Source of the DNA: Candidatus Gribaldobacteria bacterium
GTDB lineage: Bacteria > Patescibacteriota > Minisyncoccia > Minisyncoccales > CG1-02-41-26
DNA: 14,150 bases
Reading direction: 5' to 3'
Assembly (NCBI GenBank): GCA_026396775.1
Contig: JAPLWD010000051.1
Span: 1-14,150 of the forward strand
In this document: positions 7,609 through 13,692 of the stretch, piece by piece
Numbering within the stretch: the stretch's first letter is position 1
How the letters are laid out: each line of letters opens with the position of its first letter
Notes under the pieces: model-generated
Database searches by the model: none
Told to the model about the DNA's origin: nothing
What the model saw: only the letters and a program-made list of their open reading frames with translations
Made by a program: the position numbers and the translations under genes

Positions 7609-8802
7609 TCATTTTTTCTTGTGTTTAATAAAAATTCGCTTATAGGCCATTTTTGCAATACCATCTTCGTAAAAACCAGCAGTAGGATTACCTTCTTTGT
7701 AGGCACCAGTGCCTCCGGCTTTGTAATAATCTTCTACAAATTGTTTTTTTAAGCCGGGCGATGTCTTATACTTTTTATCTACTAAACCATTATCGCTTGT
7801 CCCTAAAATCTCAAATTGCTCAGGTGAATACTTGTCTAAAAAGCTAATTGGCACGCCCATAACGCCTTTGTAGTCTTTCGGAATATTTTTTACTAAAGCA
7901 ATTTCAATAGCGTCATAATTGTCATAGTGTACGAATGGCTTGTTTGTACTGAACTTTAAAACGTCTGCGTGAGTCATCAAGGGAATCGGTTGGTGTAGTC
8001 TTCCGTGGTCAAGGTTTGTAAACCAACGTACACCCTGGACTCTTGTTATATATACTTTTTTACCTTTTTCGTCAGTCTTAATTTCACGCACTTGGTCTAA
8101 GTTTGCAACAGCTTCTGGAATCTCGTAGAACATTGCGCCGCCATTAACTCTTGCATTGTTTCCGAGCCATACCTTATTCTCTTTGATCATTGGAAAAATT
8201 TCCTTATATGTTATTGCGTTGAGATTACCAATGATTAGAAATTGCTTTTTCTGCTCGAAAAGTTGCGTAATATATTCACGAAATAAACTAAATGGTGGAT
8301 TGGTGACTACGATGTCAGATTGTTTGAGTAACTCGACACATTCAGCACTTCTAAAATCACCTTCACCCTCAAGCGGAGTCCATTCGTTATTTTTGTTAGT
8401 TCTAAGTTGCTTAGCAATATCTTCTAGCGTAAAAGAGCCATCGCCATCTACATCACCAACTTCGTTGATAATAAATTTGTTGCCGGTGATTTTTGGACGG
8501 CCTTTTGATTTAGTGAGAGTTTTGTCATCGCCAAATAATCCCAGTTGCGTATTGGCTACAGGTGAGGGTTTGTAACTTGTAGTGATAAGTTGTTTAATTC
8601 CTAGTTTGTCAAAATTAAGTACAAAATAGCGAAAGAAATTACTCTCGAATGGGTCGTCGCAGTTGCTGTAAACCACCTTATCTTTAAAAGTGTTAGGGTT
8701 ATACTCAAGATAGGACTCTACTTCTTTTTGAATATCTGAAAATTGAGTGTAAAACTCATCATTTTTTGCCTTTTTCGCGTTTGTAAGATTTTTGTTCGCC
8801 AT
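7609..8802 (-). CDS. EcoRI-family adenine-specific DNA methyltransferase
   Basis: 397 residues, the usual size for EcoRI-type methylases (Pfam PF13651). It transfers a methyl group from S-adenosylmethionine to the N6 of adenine in a short, unknown recognition sequence. The N-terminal KKAKNDEFYTQ (10-20) and CDDPFESNF (48-56) are hallmarks of this family, and NPPF at 168-171 is the catalytic motif IV, followed by SLFREYI and NLNAITYKEIFP. Residues 117-128 form a DxDxDG loop resembling a calcium-binding EF-hand or dockerin loop. The gene begins 4 bases after the XRE stop and ends in TGA one base before DUF2130. It shows no sign of decay, so it should protect the host. Loss of the partner nucleases would leave it as an orphan methylase, but both are still present. 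Confidence 0.92.
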   Translation of the reverse strand: MANKNLTNAKKAKNDEFYTQFSDIQKEVESYLEYNPNTFKDKVVYSNCDDPFESNFFRYFVLNFDKLGIKQLITTSYKPSPVANTQLGLFGDDKTLTKSKGRPKITGNKFIINEVGDVDGDGSFTLEDIAKQLRTNKNNEWTPLEGEGDFRSAECVELLKQSDIVVTNPPFSLFREYITQLFEQKKQFLIIGNLNAITYKEIFPMIKENKVWLGNNARVNGGAMFYEIPEAVANLDQVREIKTDEKGKKVYITRVQGVRWFTNLDHGRLHQPIPLMTHADVLKFSTNKPFVHYDNYDAIEIALVKNIPKDYKGVMGVPISFLDKYSPEQFEILGTSDNGLVDKKYKTSPGLKKQFVEDYYKAGGTGAYKEGNPTAGFYEDGIAKMAYKRIFIKHKKK

Positions 8803-8806
8803 AAAT

Positions 8807-9004
8807 TTATTTTATTAAATCCTCAACCTTAACATCCAACGCCTTTGCTATTTTTTGCAAAGTTTCAATGGTGGGATTTTGAGTTTCGTCGAGTTCTAAC
8901 TTAGCAATTGTGTTCAAAGAAATATCAGCCAGCTTAGAAAGCCTGTCTTGAGATATGCCTTTTTGTTCTCTTAATTTGCGAATGTTTTTACTGATTGTAG
9001 ACAT
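8807..9004 (-). CDS. Small XRE-family HTH regulator (controller-like)
   Basis: 65 residues consisting almost only of a Cro/C1-type helix-turn-helix (HTH_3): IRKLREQKGISQDRLSKLAD, then ISLNTIAKLELDE, TIETLQKIAKAL and VKVEDLIK. The size and position as first gene of a restriction-modification operon are typical of controller (C) proteins. These bind their own promoter and delay nuclease expression until methylation is complete. A promoter with two overlapping -10 boxes lies 30 bases upstream. No clear symmetric C-box operator was found by eye, so autoregulation is inferred from context. Confidence 0.9.
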   Translation of the reverse strand: MSTISKNIRKLREQKGISQDRLSKLADISLNTIAKLELDETQNPTIETLQKIAKALDVKVEDLIK

Positions 9005-9030
9005 AATTGAATCTTTATTAAAATATGTTG

Positions 9031-9063
9031 ATTATATTATACACCCTATTCAAAATAATACAA
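9031..9063 (-). promoter_or_regulatory. Promoter of the restriction operon
   Basis: On the minus strand two overlapping TATAAT boxes occur (9041-9036 and 9036-9031). The upstream one has a TTGTAT -35 box at 9063-9058 with a 16-base spacer. Transcription would begin near 9029, about 25 bases before the XRE start. The -35 box overlaps the T-run of the tRNA-Ser terminator, so the operon promoter starts exactly where tRNA-Ser transcription ends. Confidence 0.6.
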
Positions 9064-9093
9064 AAAGCCGACTTCATTTGAAATCAGCTTTTT
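9058..9093 (-). terminator. Intrinsic terminator of tRNA-Ser
   Basis: The stem AAAAAGC (9062-9068) pairs with GCTTTTT (9087-9093) and is extended by inner pairs GA/TC and TTCA/TGAA around two mismatches. On the minus strand it ends in TTTTTGTATTATTTT. It follows the tRNA-Ser 3' end by about 45 bases. The A/T symmetry could also stop plus-strand transcription. Confidence 0.65.
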
Positions 9094-9134
9094 ATTGCTC
9101 TAAAACCCTTGTTTTACTTGGGTTCAAACTTGGT

Positions 9135-9227
<93 letters not shown>

Positions 9228-9229
9228 GG

Positions 9230-9305
9230 ATAAAAATGGCTAAGCTAACATGCGTTTTGTGTTTGGTTGTATTTTGTTAAAAACTACTTAGCCACTTATT
9301 TATAT
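9230..9305 (-). ncRNA. Possible small leader RNA upstream of tRNA-Ser
   Basis: A strong promoter (9312-9340) would start transcription near 9305. The product has an 8-bp terminal stem (TGGCTAAG at 9287-9294 with CTTAGCCA at 9237-9244) closed by an A-rich loop of about 42 bases and followed by TTTTTAT. This looks like a short stem-loop RNA of about 75 bases, or a terminator/attenuator in the tRNA-Ser leader. There is no family match that I recognise. The stem is short for its loop, so confidence is low. Confidence 0.3.
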
Positions 9306-9311
9306 ATTTTT

Positions 9312-9340
9312 ATAGTATAGAACCCCAACCGTTTTGTCAA
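9312..9340 (-). promoter_or_regulatory. Consensus promoter upstream of tRNA-Ser
   Basis: On the minus strand a perfect TTGACA (9340-9335) is followed after 17 bases by TACTAT (9317-9312). This is the best -35/-10 pair in the window and fits strong transcription of a tRNA. Confidence 0.7.
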
Positions 9341-9357
9341 AAAATTAGTCATAAAAC

Positions 9358-9380
9358 TTAAAAAGAGGCTCTGTGCCTCC
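9358..9380 (-). terminator. Intrinsic terminator of tRNA-Ala
   Basis: On the minus strand the 6-bp stem GGAGGC/GCCTCT has the short loop ACAGA and is followed by TTTTAAG. It begins about 14 bases after the tRNA-Ala 3' end. Confidence 0.75.
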
Positions 9381-9393
9381 TTCCGTTTTGCTG

Positions 9394-9464
9394 TGGACCC
9401 AGCGAGAGTCGAACTCGCAACTCTTCTATGCCATAGAAGTATTTTACCACTGAACTATGGGCCC
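9394..9464 (-). tRNA. tRNA-Ala (anticodon GGC)
   Basis: 71 bases to discriminator A; CCA is not encoded. The acceptor GGGCCCA pairs with TGGGTCC and has a G3-U70 wobble pair, the alanine identity element. The anticodon stem CTTCT/AGAAG holds the loop ATGGCAT, giving anticodon GGC. The T arm GCGAG TTCGACT CTCGC is perfect. The D stem has one mismatch. Its 5' end overlaps the last codons of the LAGLIDADG-like gene. Confidence 0.93.
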
Positions 9465-10153
9465 TCTTTAATTAATTCCCTAAAAAACATTTTTGCTATC
9501 ATTTCTAACTCAAGTTGTATTTCTGTACCCCTTGAAGTTATTGAACAAACTCCTTTATAATCTGGTTTTTTAGTCTTTTTGCCAACCGTCCGAGGATCTG
9601 GACTTGTTTTGCAAAAATGGCTAAGTGGTATCCCTGTGGTCTTAGACCAAAACTTCTCTAACTCTTTAATGTTTTGGTCTGCTCGACAACCGATACGGCA
9701 ATGTAAATTTTCGTGTGATATGATCTCGGGATAACACGATTTGAGCAAATAGATATAAAACTTTATCATCTCTGGGTCAGTATTGCCAAATGACAACCCC
9801 CTATGCACACTCCATCTGCTACCCTCGCAGATGTAAATCATCGCTAATAGCATTTTCAAAATATGCTTATCTACCCTATTAAGTAAATAAGTATTTCTTT
9901 CGCGAACCACCTGCAAAAATTTTTCTCGCCGTTGTTTATTAACGACAAGTGCAACCGCCCGCCCCCTTTCACAACTGGCTAAGTTTAATAAATTAATTTT
10001 TGAGCTATACTCTGGAGGCAATATAATACCCCGACACCAATAGGATAAAGTACTCTTAGCTATTTTTAAACCCAACTCTTTATTTATTTCAGAATATGTT
10101 TTACCCTTCTTCCTTAAAATTATCGCCTTTTCTTTTATTGTTTCTTTATTCAT
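9455..10153 (-). CDS. HTH plus LAGLIDADG-like endonuclease-type protein
   Basis: 232 residues. Residues 5-45 form a resolvase/MerR-type helix-turn-helix (GKTYSEINKELGLKIAKSTL, then SYWCRGIILP). Residues 98-113 (ILKMLLAMIYICEGSR) resemble a LAGLIDADG helix with the acidic residue E110. SFGNTDPEMIKFYIYLLKS and FWSKTTGIPLSHF follow the usual pattern of LAGLIDADG domains. Proteins of this layout are common in Patescibacteria and are annotated as homing-endonuclease-like; whether they cut DNA is unclear. Only one LAGLIDADG repeat is visible, so it would act as a dimer. The last codons (E-G-P-stop) are formed by the tRNA-Ala 5' end, a 10-base overlap. The promoter -10 box ends six bases before the ATG, so the mRNA is probably leaderless. 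Confidence 0.75.
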   Translation of the reverse strand: MNKETIKEKAIILRKKGKTYSEINKELGLKIAKSTLSYWCRGIILPPEYSSKINLLNLASCERGRAVALVVNKQRREKFLQVVRERNTYLLNRVDKHILKMLLAMIYICEGSRWSVHRGLSFGNTDPEMIKFYIYLLKSCYPEIISHENLHCRIGCRADQNIKELEKFWSKTTGIPLSHFCKTSPDPRTVGKKTKKPDYKGVCSITSRGTEIQLELEMIAKMFFRELIKEGP

Positions 10154-10159
10154 TATTCA

Positions 10160-10189
10160 ATTGTACCATAGACGATATACTGGTACAAT
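10160..10189 (-). promoter_or_regulatory. Promoter made of an inverted repeat, likely operator
   Basis: Perfect 8-bp arms ATTGTACC (10160-10167) and GGTACAAT (10182-10189) are separated by 14 bases. On the minus strand they supply TTGTAC (-35) and TACAAT (-10) with a 17-base spacer, six bases before the ATG at 10153. A dimeric repressor binding both arms would cover the promoter. The HTH domain of the gene itself is a candidate. Confidence 0.6.
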
Positions 10190-10208
10190 AGGCATTCTAG
10201 GGTCTAGA

Positions 10209-10571
10209 TTATATTTTGTCTTTCTTTTTAAACCAGCCTAACACTGGCTTATAGGCATCCTCAAAATCTTCAGCAATCACTCCGCCAATTAAGCCCAATA
10301 AAATTTTTGGGCATTCATGATAAGATCCAATAATCGGTATCGCCACTAAAGCCATGGTGCCCATAATCCAGTGATGCAAATGAATTTTCCAATAACCCAA
10401 AGAAAAAATAACCGATTTAACCTTGCCAGTTTCAAGGTATTTTTTAGCAAACCATCTGGTTGAGATATAGCCAACAATAATTCCTACGGCCGCCCAAATT
10501 GCAAAATAGGCTGAACCAAGGGCGACTACGCCGGTCCAGATATGCTTTTTATCGATCTTAATTTTAGACAT
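10209..10571 (-). CDS. Small membrane protein with an HLHHW motif
   Basis: About 120 residues from the ATG at 10569-10571. A start at 10598, five bases from the tRNA-Arg gene, is less likely. Hydrophobic segments lie at about residues 12-36, 63-83 and 88-103, consistent with two or three membrane spans, with KKKDKI at the basic C-terminus. KIHLHHWIMG begins the second segment, and its histidines could bind metal or heme. FEDAYKP follows the third. I do not recognise a named family. It is probably cotranscribed with tRNA-Arg from the promoter at 10708, because no terminator is visible between them. Confidence 0.7.
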   Translation of the reverse strand: MSKIKIDKKHIWTGVVALGSAYFAIWAAVGIIVGYISTRWFAKKYLETGKVKSVIFSLGYWKIHLHHWIMGTMALVAIPIIGSYHECPKILLGLIGGVIAEDFEDAYKPVLGWFKKKDKI

Positions 10572-10602
10572 ACTTTTTAGATGCAATAAATAGATCAACT
10601 GA

Positions 10603-10676
10603 TGCCCTCGAGAGGACTCGAACCCCTAGTCTTTTCCTTAGGACGGAACCGCTTTGTCCATTTAAGCTACGAGGGC
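10603..10676 (-). tRNA. tRNA-Arg (anticodon CCT)
   Basis: 74 bases to discriminator A; CCA is not encoded. The acceptor GCCCTCG/CGAGGGC is perfect. The D stem GCTT/AAGC is followed by an anticodon stem with a mismatch at its first pair and the loop GTCCTAA, giving anticodon CCT for AGG. The D loop has an adenine at the position-20 region, in line with arginine identity. The T arm is AGGGG TTCGAGT CCTCT. Confidence 0.93.
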
Positions 10677-10707
10677 TATTCAAAATTACCTCTCAAAAGA
10701 CAACTTT

Positions 10708-10716
10708 ATTATACCA
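10708..10716 (-). promoter_or_regulatory. Extended -10 promoter for tRNA-Arg
   Basis: On the minus strand TGGTATAAT (10716-10708) is an extended -10 element. A weak CTTCAA-type -35 lies 16 bases further up, inside the end of the small basic gene. The tRNA 5' end is about 31 bases downstream. Confidence 0.6.
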
Positions 10717-10720
10717 AAAA

Positions 10721-10891
10721 TTATGAATTTTGAAGCTCTGCTTTTTCCACAACTAAATCAGCTAAACCCATCTTCTGATAAAGCTTGTTGATGGCTTCTT
10801 TTTGAACTGCCAAGTCGCCACTCTCGCGCCTAATTCTGCCCTTTTCGAGCCTGACATATTTTTTCAGGCTTTTAGATAGTTGCTTATTCAT
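10721..10891 (-). CDS. 56-residue basic protein of unknown function
   Basis: ATG at 10889-10891 and TAA at 10721-10723. The product starts MNKQLSKSLKKYVRLEKGRI and ends KAELQNS. It is rich in lysine and arginine in its first 24 residues and is predicted to be entirely helical. Even codon use and a clean stop just before the tRNA-Arg promoter support a real gene. The basic amphipathic character would suit RNA or DNA binding, but I recognise no family. The start codon lies four bases after the T-run of a terminator-like hairpin, so expression may depend on read-through or on the small hairpin-rich leader. Confidence 0.6.
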   Translation of the reverse strand: MNKQLSKSLKKYVRLEKGRIRRESGDLAVQKEAINKLYQKMGLADLVVEKAELQNS

Positions 10892-10894
10892 ACA

Positions 10895-10923
10895 TCAAAA
10901 TAAAAAGCCTCTCATTATGGCTT
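10895..10923 (-). terminator. Terminator-like hairpin between ruvA and the small basic gene
   Basis: The 5-bp stem AAGCC/GGCTT (10905-10909 with 10919-10923) is followed on the minus strand by TTTATTTT. It is a short but plausible terminator for ruvA. It also sits in the leader of the small gene, where it could attenuate. Confidence 0.5.
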
Positions 10924-10940
10924 ACTGTTAAGATGTTTTA

Positions 10941-10968
10941 ATCTTACCCTATTTCAAGCCTTTGTAAA
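10941..10968 (-). promoter_or_regulatory. Possible promoter for the small basic gene
   Basis: TTTACA (10968-10963), a 16-base spacer and TAAGAT (10946-10941) on the minus strand, just after the ruvA stop. The -10 has two mismatches to consensus. Transcripts would pass through the terminator-like hairpin before the start codon. Confidence 0.35.
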
Positions 10969-10977
10969 GCCAAAAGC

Positions 10978-11556
10978 CTATTTCCCTAGTATTGCTAAAG
11001 CTTGAGTAATTCTTTCTTGAGTATCAATAATCCCTTTGGGCAATTGAGTTAAAGCCTCACTAACAGCTCCCTTAGGAAACCCTAAATTAACCAAAGCCAA
11101 AAAGGCTTCATCTTTTTCAAGGCTCTCTTTGGTATTTTTAGCCAAGGACTTGGCGGTTCTAATTTGCCCCGAAAGCTCTAAAATAACTTTAGAGGCTTTT
11201 TTGGGGCCAATACCTGAAATACCATCTAAAAATTTTAAATTACCCTTTTCAATTTCCGCCTGAATTTTTTCCAATGGGCCAATCCCTGAAATTTCCAAAG
11301 CGGCTCGAGGACCAACTCCTTGGATATTACGCACAATCTTAAAAAATTCCATTTCTTCAAAGGTTAAAAACCCAAACAGCTTAATACCTCGCTCGTTAAC
11401 ATCCATATGACAAAATAGCTCCACCAAGTCACCAAGATTGGGCAGTTTTTGAAAAGCTGGCTCAGAAATATGGGTTTCATAGCCCACTCCCCCAACTTCC
11501 ACAATCACATAACTGTCCTTTTTTAAAATGATTTTTCCTTTAAGATATGCTATCAT
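10978..11556 (-). CDS. ruvA: Holliday junction branch migration protein RuvA
   Basis: 192 residues, full length for RuvA. It is the DNA-binding subunit of RuvAB: tetramers hold the Holliday junction while RuvB drives branch migration. The N-terminal OB fold starts MIAYLKGKI and contains VIVEVGGVGYETHIS. Two helix-hairpin-helix motifs follow, NIQGVGPRAAL (77-87) and ISGIGPKKASKVILEL (113-128). The C-terminal domain that contacts RuvB includes EAFLALVNLGFPKGAVSEAL. Neither ruvB nor ruvC is in the window. The gene is divergent from uvrB and its start lies 8 bases from the 177-bp palindromic element. A CAGG just before the ATG is the only hint of a ribosome site. Confidence 0.96.
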   Translation of the reverse strand: MIAYLKGKIILKKDSYVIVEVGGVGYETHISEPAFQKLPNLGDLVELFCHMDVNERGIKLFGFLTFEEMEFFKIVRNIQGVGPRAALEISGIGPLEKIQAEIEKGNLKFLDGISGIGPKKASKVILELSGQIRTAKSLAKNTKESLEKDEAFLALVNLGFPKGAVSEALTQLPKGIIDTQERITQALAILGK

Positions 11557-11563
11557 AACCTGT

Positions 11564-11740
11564 TGAGATGGTTACAAAACTATTCCTACTGCAATTTTAG
11601 CTTTTCGGCTACGACTTCGTCAGACTTCGCAAAAAGCTTTTCACCATAACTCAGCTATGGCTTCAAACCTTTTTACTCGTCCTCCTCGTCTCGCTCAAAA
11701 ATCTAAACTTTCGCTACGAAATAGTTTTTTAACCATCTCA
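11564..11740. repeat. 177-bp near-symmetric inverted repeat between ruvA and uvrB
   Basis: The outermost 23 bases (11564-11586 and 11718-11740, TGAGATGGTT...) match as inverted repeats with two mismatches. The inner halves still align with gaps (TTTAG, TTTT, GAC, AAAAAG, TTT). The exact centre at 11652 is the hairpin CCATA-ACTCAGC-TATGG. The whole element could fold into one long hairpin. It fills nearly all of the 198-base intergenic gap and contains no open frame. It resembles a palindromic or MITE-like repeat. As a result the sequence TAACCATCTCA precedes both ruvA and uvrB in the same orientation relative to each gene. Confidence 0.8.
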
Positions 11741-11754
11741 TCCTTTATTCTAAC

Positions 11755-13692
11755 ATGTTTAAGCTAGTTTCCAAATTTAAACCCACTGGCGATCAGCCAC
11801 AAGCTATCGCCACCTTATCAAAAAACCTTAAAACTGGAGCTAAACACCAAGTGCTTTTGGGTGTAACGGGTAGTGGCAAAACCTTTAGCTTGGCCAATGT
11901 AATTGAACAAGCTCAGCGACCCACTTTGGTTATTTCGCATAACAAAACCTTGGCGGCTCAACTCTATCAAGAATTCCAAGATTTTTTCCCAGAGAATGGC
12001 GTGCATTATTTTGTTTCTTATTACGACTATTACCAGCCCGAAGCCTATATCCCTCAAACCGATACCTACATTGAAAAAGACGCCAAAGTGAACGAGCAAA
12101 TTGACCACTTACGACACAAGGCCGTGCAGGATTTAATGCAGAGAAAGGATGTAATTATCGTGGCTTCGGTTTCGTGTATTTATAACATTGGCTCGCCTGA
12201 GGATTACCAAAGTGTTAGCTTTAATCTTAAAGTGGGGCAAAAAATTAAACGCCAAGATTTTTTGCGCCAGCTTACCACCTTGCTTTATCAGCGCAACGAC
12301 ATTGAGCAAAAACCCGGAAGCTTTAGAGTAAGAGGCGATAATGTGGAGGTATTTACAGTCACAGCCGAAAAAATAATCAAAGTGGAATTTTTTGGCGATG
12401 AAATAGCCCAAATTTACCAAAAAAGCTACCAAGAAAAACTAGTCAGCAAATATTTACCAATTAATCGAATAACTATTTTTCCAGCGCAATTTTGGGTTTC
12501 ACCTGAAAGCAAAATCCAAACTGCCATCAGCAACATTCAAAATGATTTAGAGATTAGATTGGCTGAGTTAAAAAAACAAAATAAATTAGTGGAGGCTCAA
12601 AGATTAGCCCAACGAACTAACTATGACATTGAGATGATTCAAAATATGGGCTATTGCCAAGGCATTGAAAACTATTCGCGGTACTTTGAATCCAGAAAAC
12701 CAGGCTCCGTTCCTTTTTCATTATTAGGCTACTTTCCAGATGACTACCTTGTGGTAATTGACGAATCACATATGACTATCCCGCAAGTGCATGCAATGTA
12801 TAATACCGATAAGGCCAGAAAGAATGTGTTGATTGAGCATGGTTTTCGCTTACCATCTTGCTTGGATAACCGCCCTTTAAAATTTGAAGAGTTTGAAGAA
12901 AAGGTTAAACAAGCCATTTATGTTTCAGCCACCCCTGGCCCCTATGAGAAACACAAAGCCACTAAAAACTTTACTGTGGAGCAGGTGGTTCGGCCAACCG
13001 GGCTTTTAGAGCCGGCCATTGAAGTTAAATCCACCCAAGGACAAGTTTTAGATTTAACCAAAGAAATTAAAGAAGCTACTAAAAAAAATCAACGGGTTTT
13101 AGCGATTACTTTAACCAAAAGAATGTCCGAGGAATTGGCGGATTATTTAAAAAACCAAGGTATTAAAGCCCAATACCTGCACTCAGAAATTAAAACCTTA
13201 GACCGTCCCGAAATTTTAAATAAACTAAGGCGAGGCGACATTGATGTTTTAATTGGCATTAATTTATTAAGAGAAGGTTTAGATTTACCCGAAGTGGGCT
13301 TAGTGGCTATTTTGGATGCTGACAAAGAAGGCTTCTTAAGAAACGAAACCACTTTAATCCAAACTATGGGTCGAGCAGCTCGACACATTAACGGCCGAGT
13401 AATTCTATACGCTGATAAATTAACTGGCTCAATGCAATCAGCTATTAAGGAAGTAACTAGGCGAAGAAAGATTCAAGAAAAATATAATCAACAACACAAC
13501 ATTACCCCACAAGCGATTAGTAAGGAAATAAAAAGCTGGCAATTTGCCAGCCAGGAAAAACAAATTATGGCCGAGTTTGGCGCCATTAACGATGTTAAAA
13601 TTTTAGAATCCGAAATGAAACAAGCCGCCACTAACCTAGACTTCGAGCGTGCCGCCGAAATCCGCGACCTCATCAAAAAAATTAAAAATTAG
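11755..13692 (+). CDS. uvrB: Excinuclease ABC subunit B (UvrB)
   Basis: 645 residues, essentially full length. It is the damage-verifying helicase-like subunit of nucleotide excision repair, loaded by UvrA and then recruiting UvrC. The N-terminus FKLVSKFKPTGDQPQAI is typical. Walker A GVTGSGKT is at 36-43. The DNA-clamping beta-hairpin region SYYDYYQPEAYIPQTDTYIE is at 88-107. The DEAD-type box VIDESH is at 334-339. SATPGPYE and the motif VI stretch QTMGRAARHINGRVILYAD follow. The last 28 residues, with LDFERAAEIRDLI, form the UVR domain that pairs with UvrC. The start is 15 bases after the palindromic element, with no Shine-Dalgarno sequence. Its last four bases overlap the stop of the convergent gene. 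Confidence 0.97.
   Translation: MFKLVSKFKPTGDQPQAIATLSKNLKTGAKHQVLLGVTGSGKTFSLANVIEQAQRPTLVISHNKTLAAQLYQEFQDFFPENGVHYFVSYYDYYQPEAYIPQTDTYIEKDAKVNEQIDHLRHKAVQDLMQRKDVIIVASVSCIYNIGSPEDYQSVSFNLKVGQKIKRQDFLRQLTTLLYQRNDIEQKPGSFRVRGDNVEVFTVTAEKIIKVEFFGDEIAQIYQKSYQEKLVSKYLPINRITIFPAQFWVSPESKIQTAISNIQNDLEIRLAELKKQNKLVEAQRLAQRTNYDIEMIQNMGYCQGIENYSRYFESRKPGSVPFSLLGYFPDDYLVVIDESHMTIPQVHAMYNTDKARKNVLIEHGFRLPSCLDNRPLKFEEFEEKVKQAIYVSATPGPYEKHKATKNFTVEQVVRPTGLLEPAIEVKSTQGQVLDLTKEIKEATKKNQRVLAITLTKRMSEELADYLKNQGIKAQYLHSEIKTLDRPEILNKLRRGDIDVLIGINLLREGLDLPEVGLVAILDADKEGFLRNETTLIQTMGRAARHINGRVILYADKLTGSMQSAIKEVTRRRKIQEKYNQQHNITPQAISKEIKSWQFASQEKQIMAEFGAINDVKILESEMKQAATNLDFERAAEIRDLIKKIKN

Noticed and set aside
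6342..7706. Longer 454-residue start for the DUF2130 protein.
   Set aside because: It would overlap the methyltransferase by 98 bases, and the added 33 residues look non-coding. The ATG one base after the stop is better.
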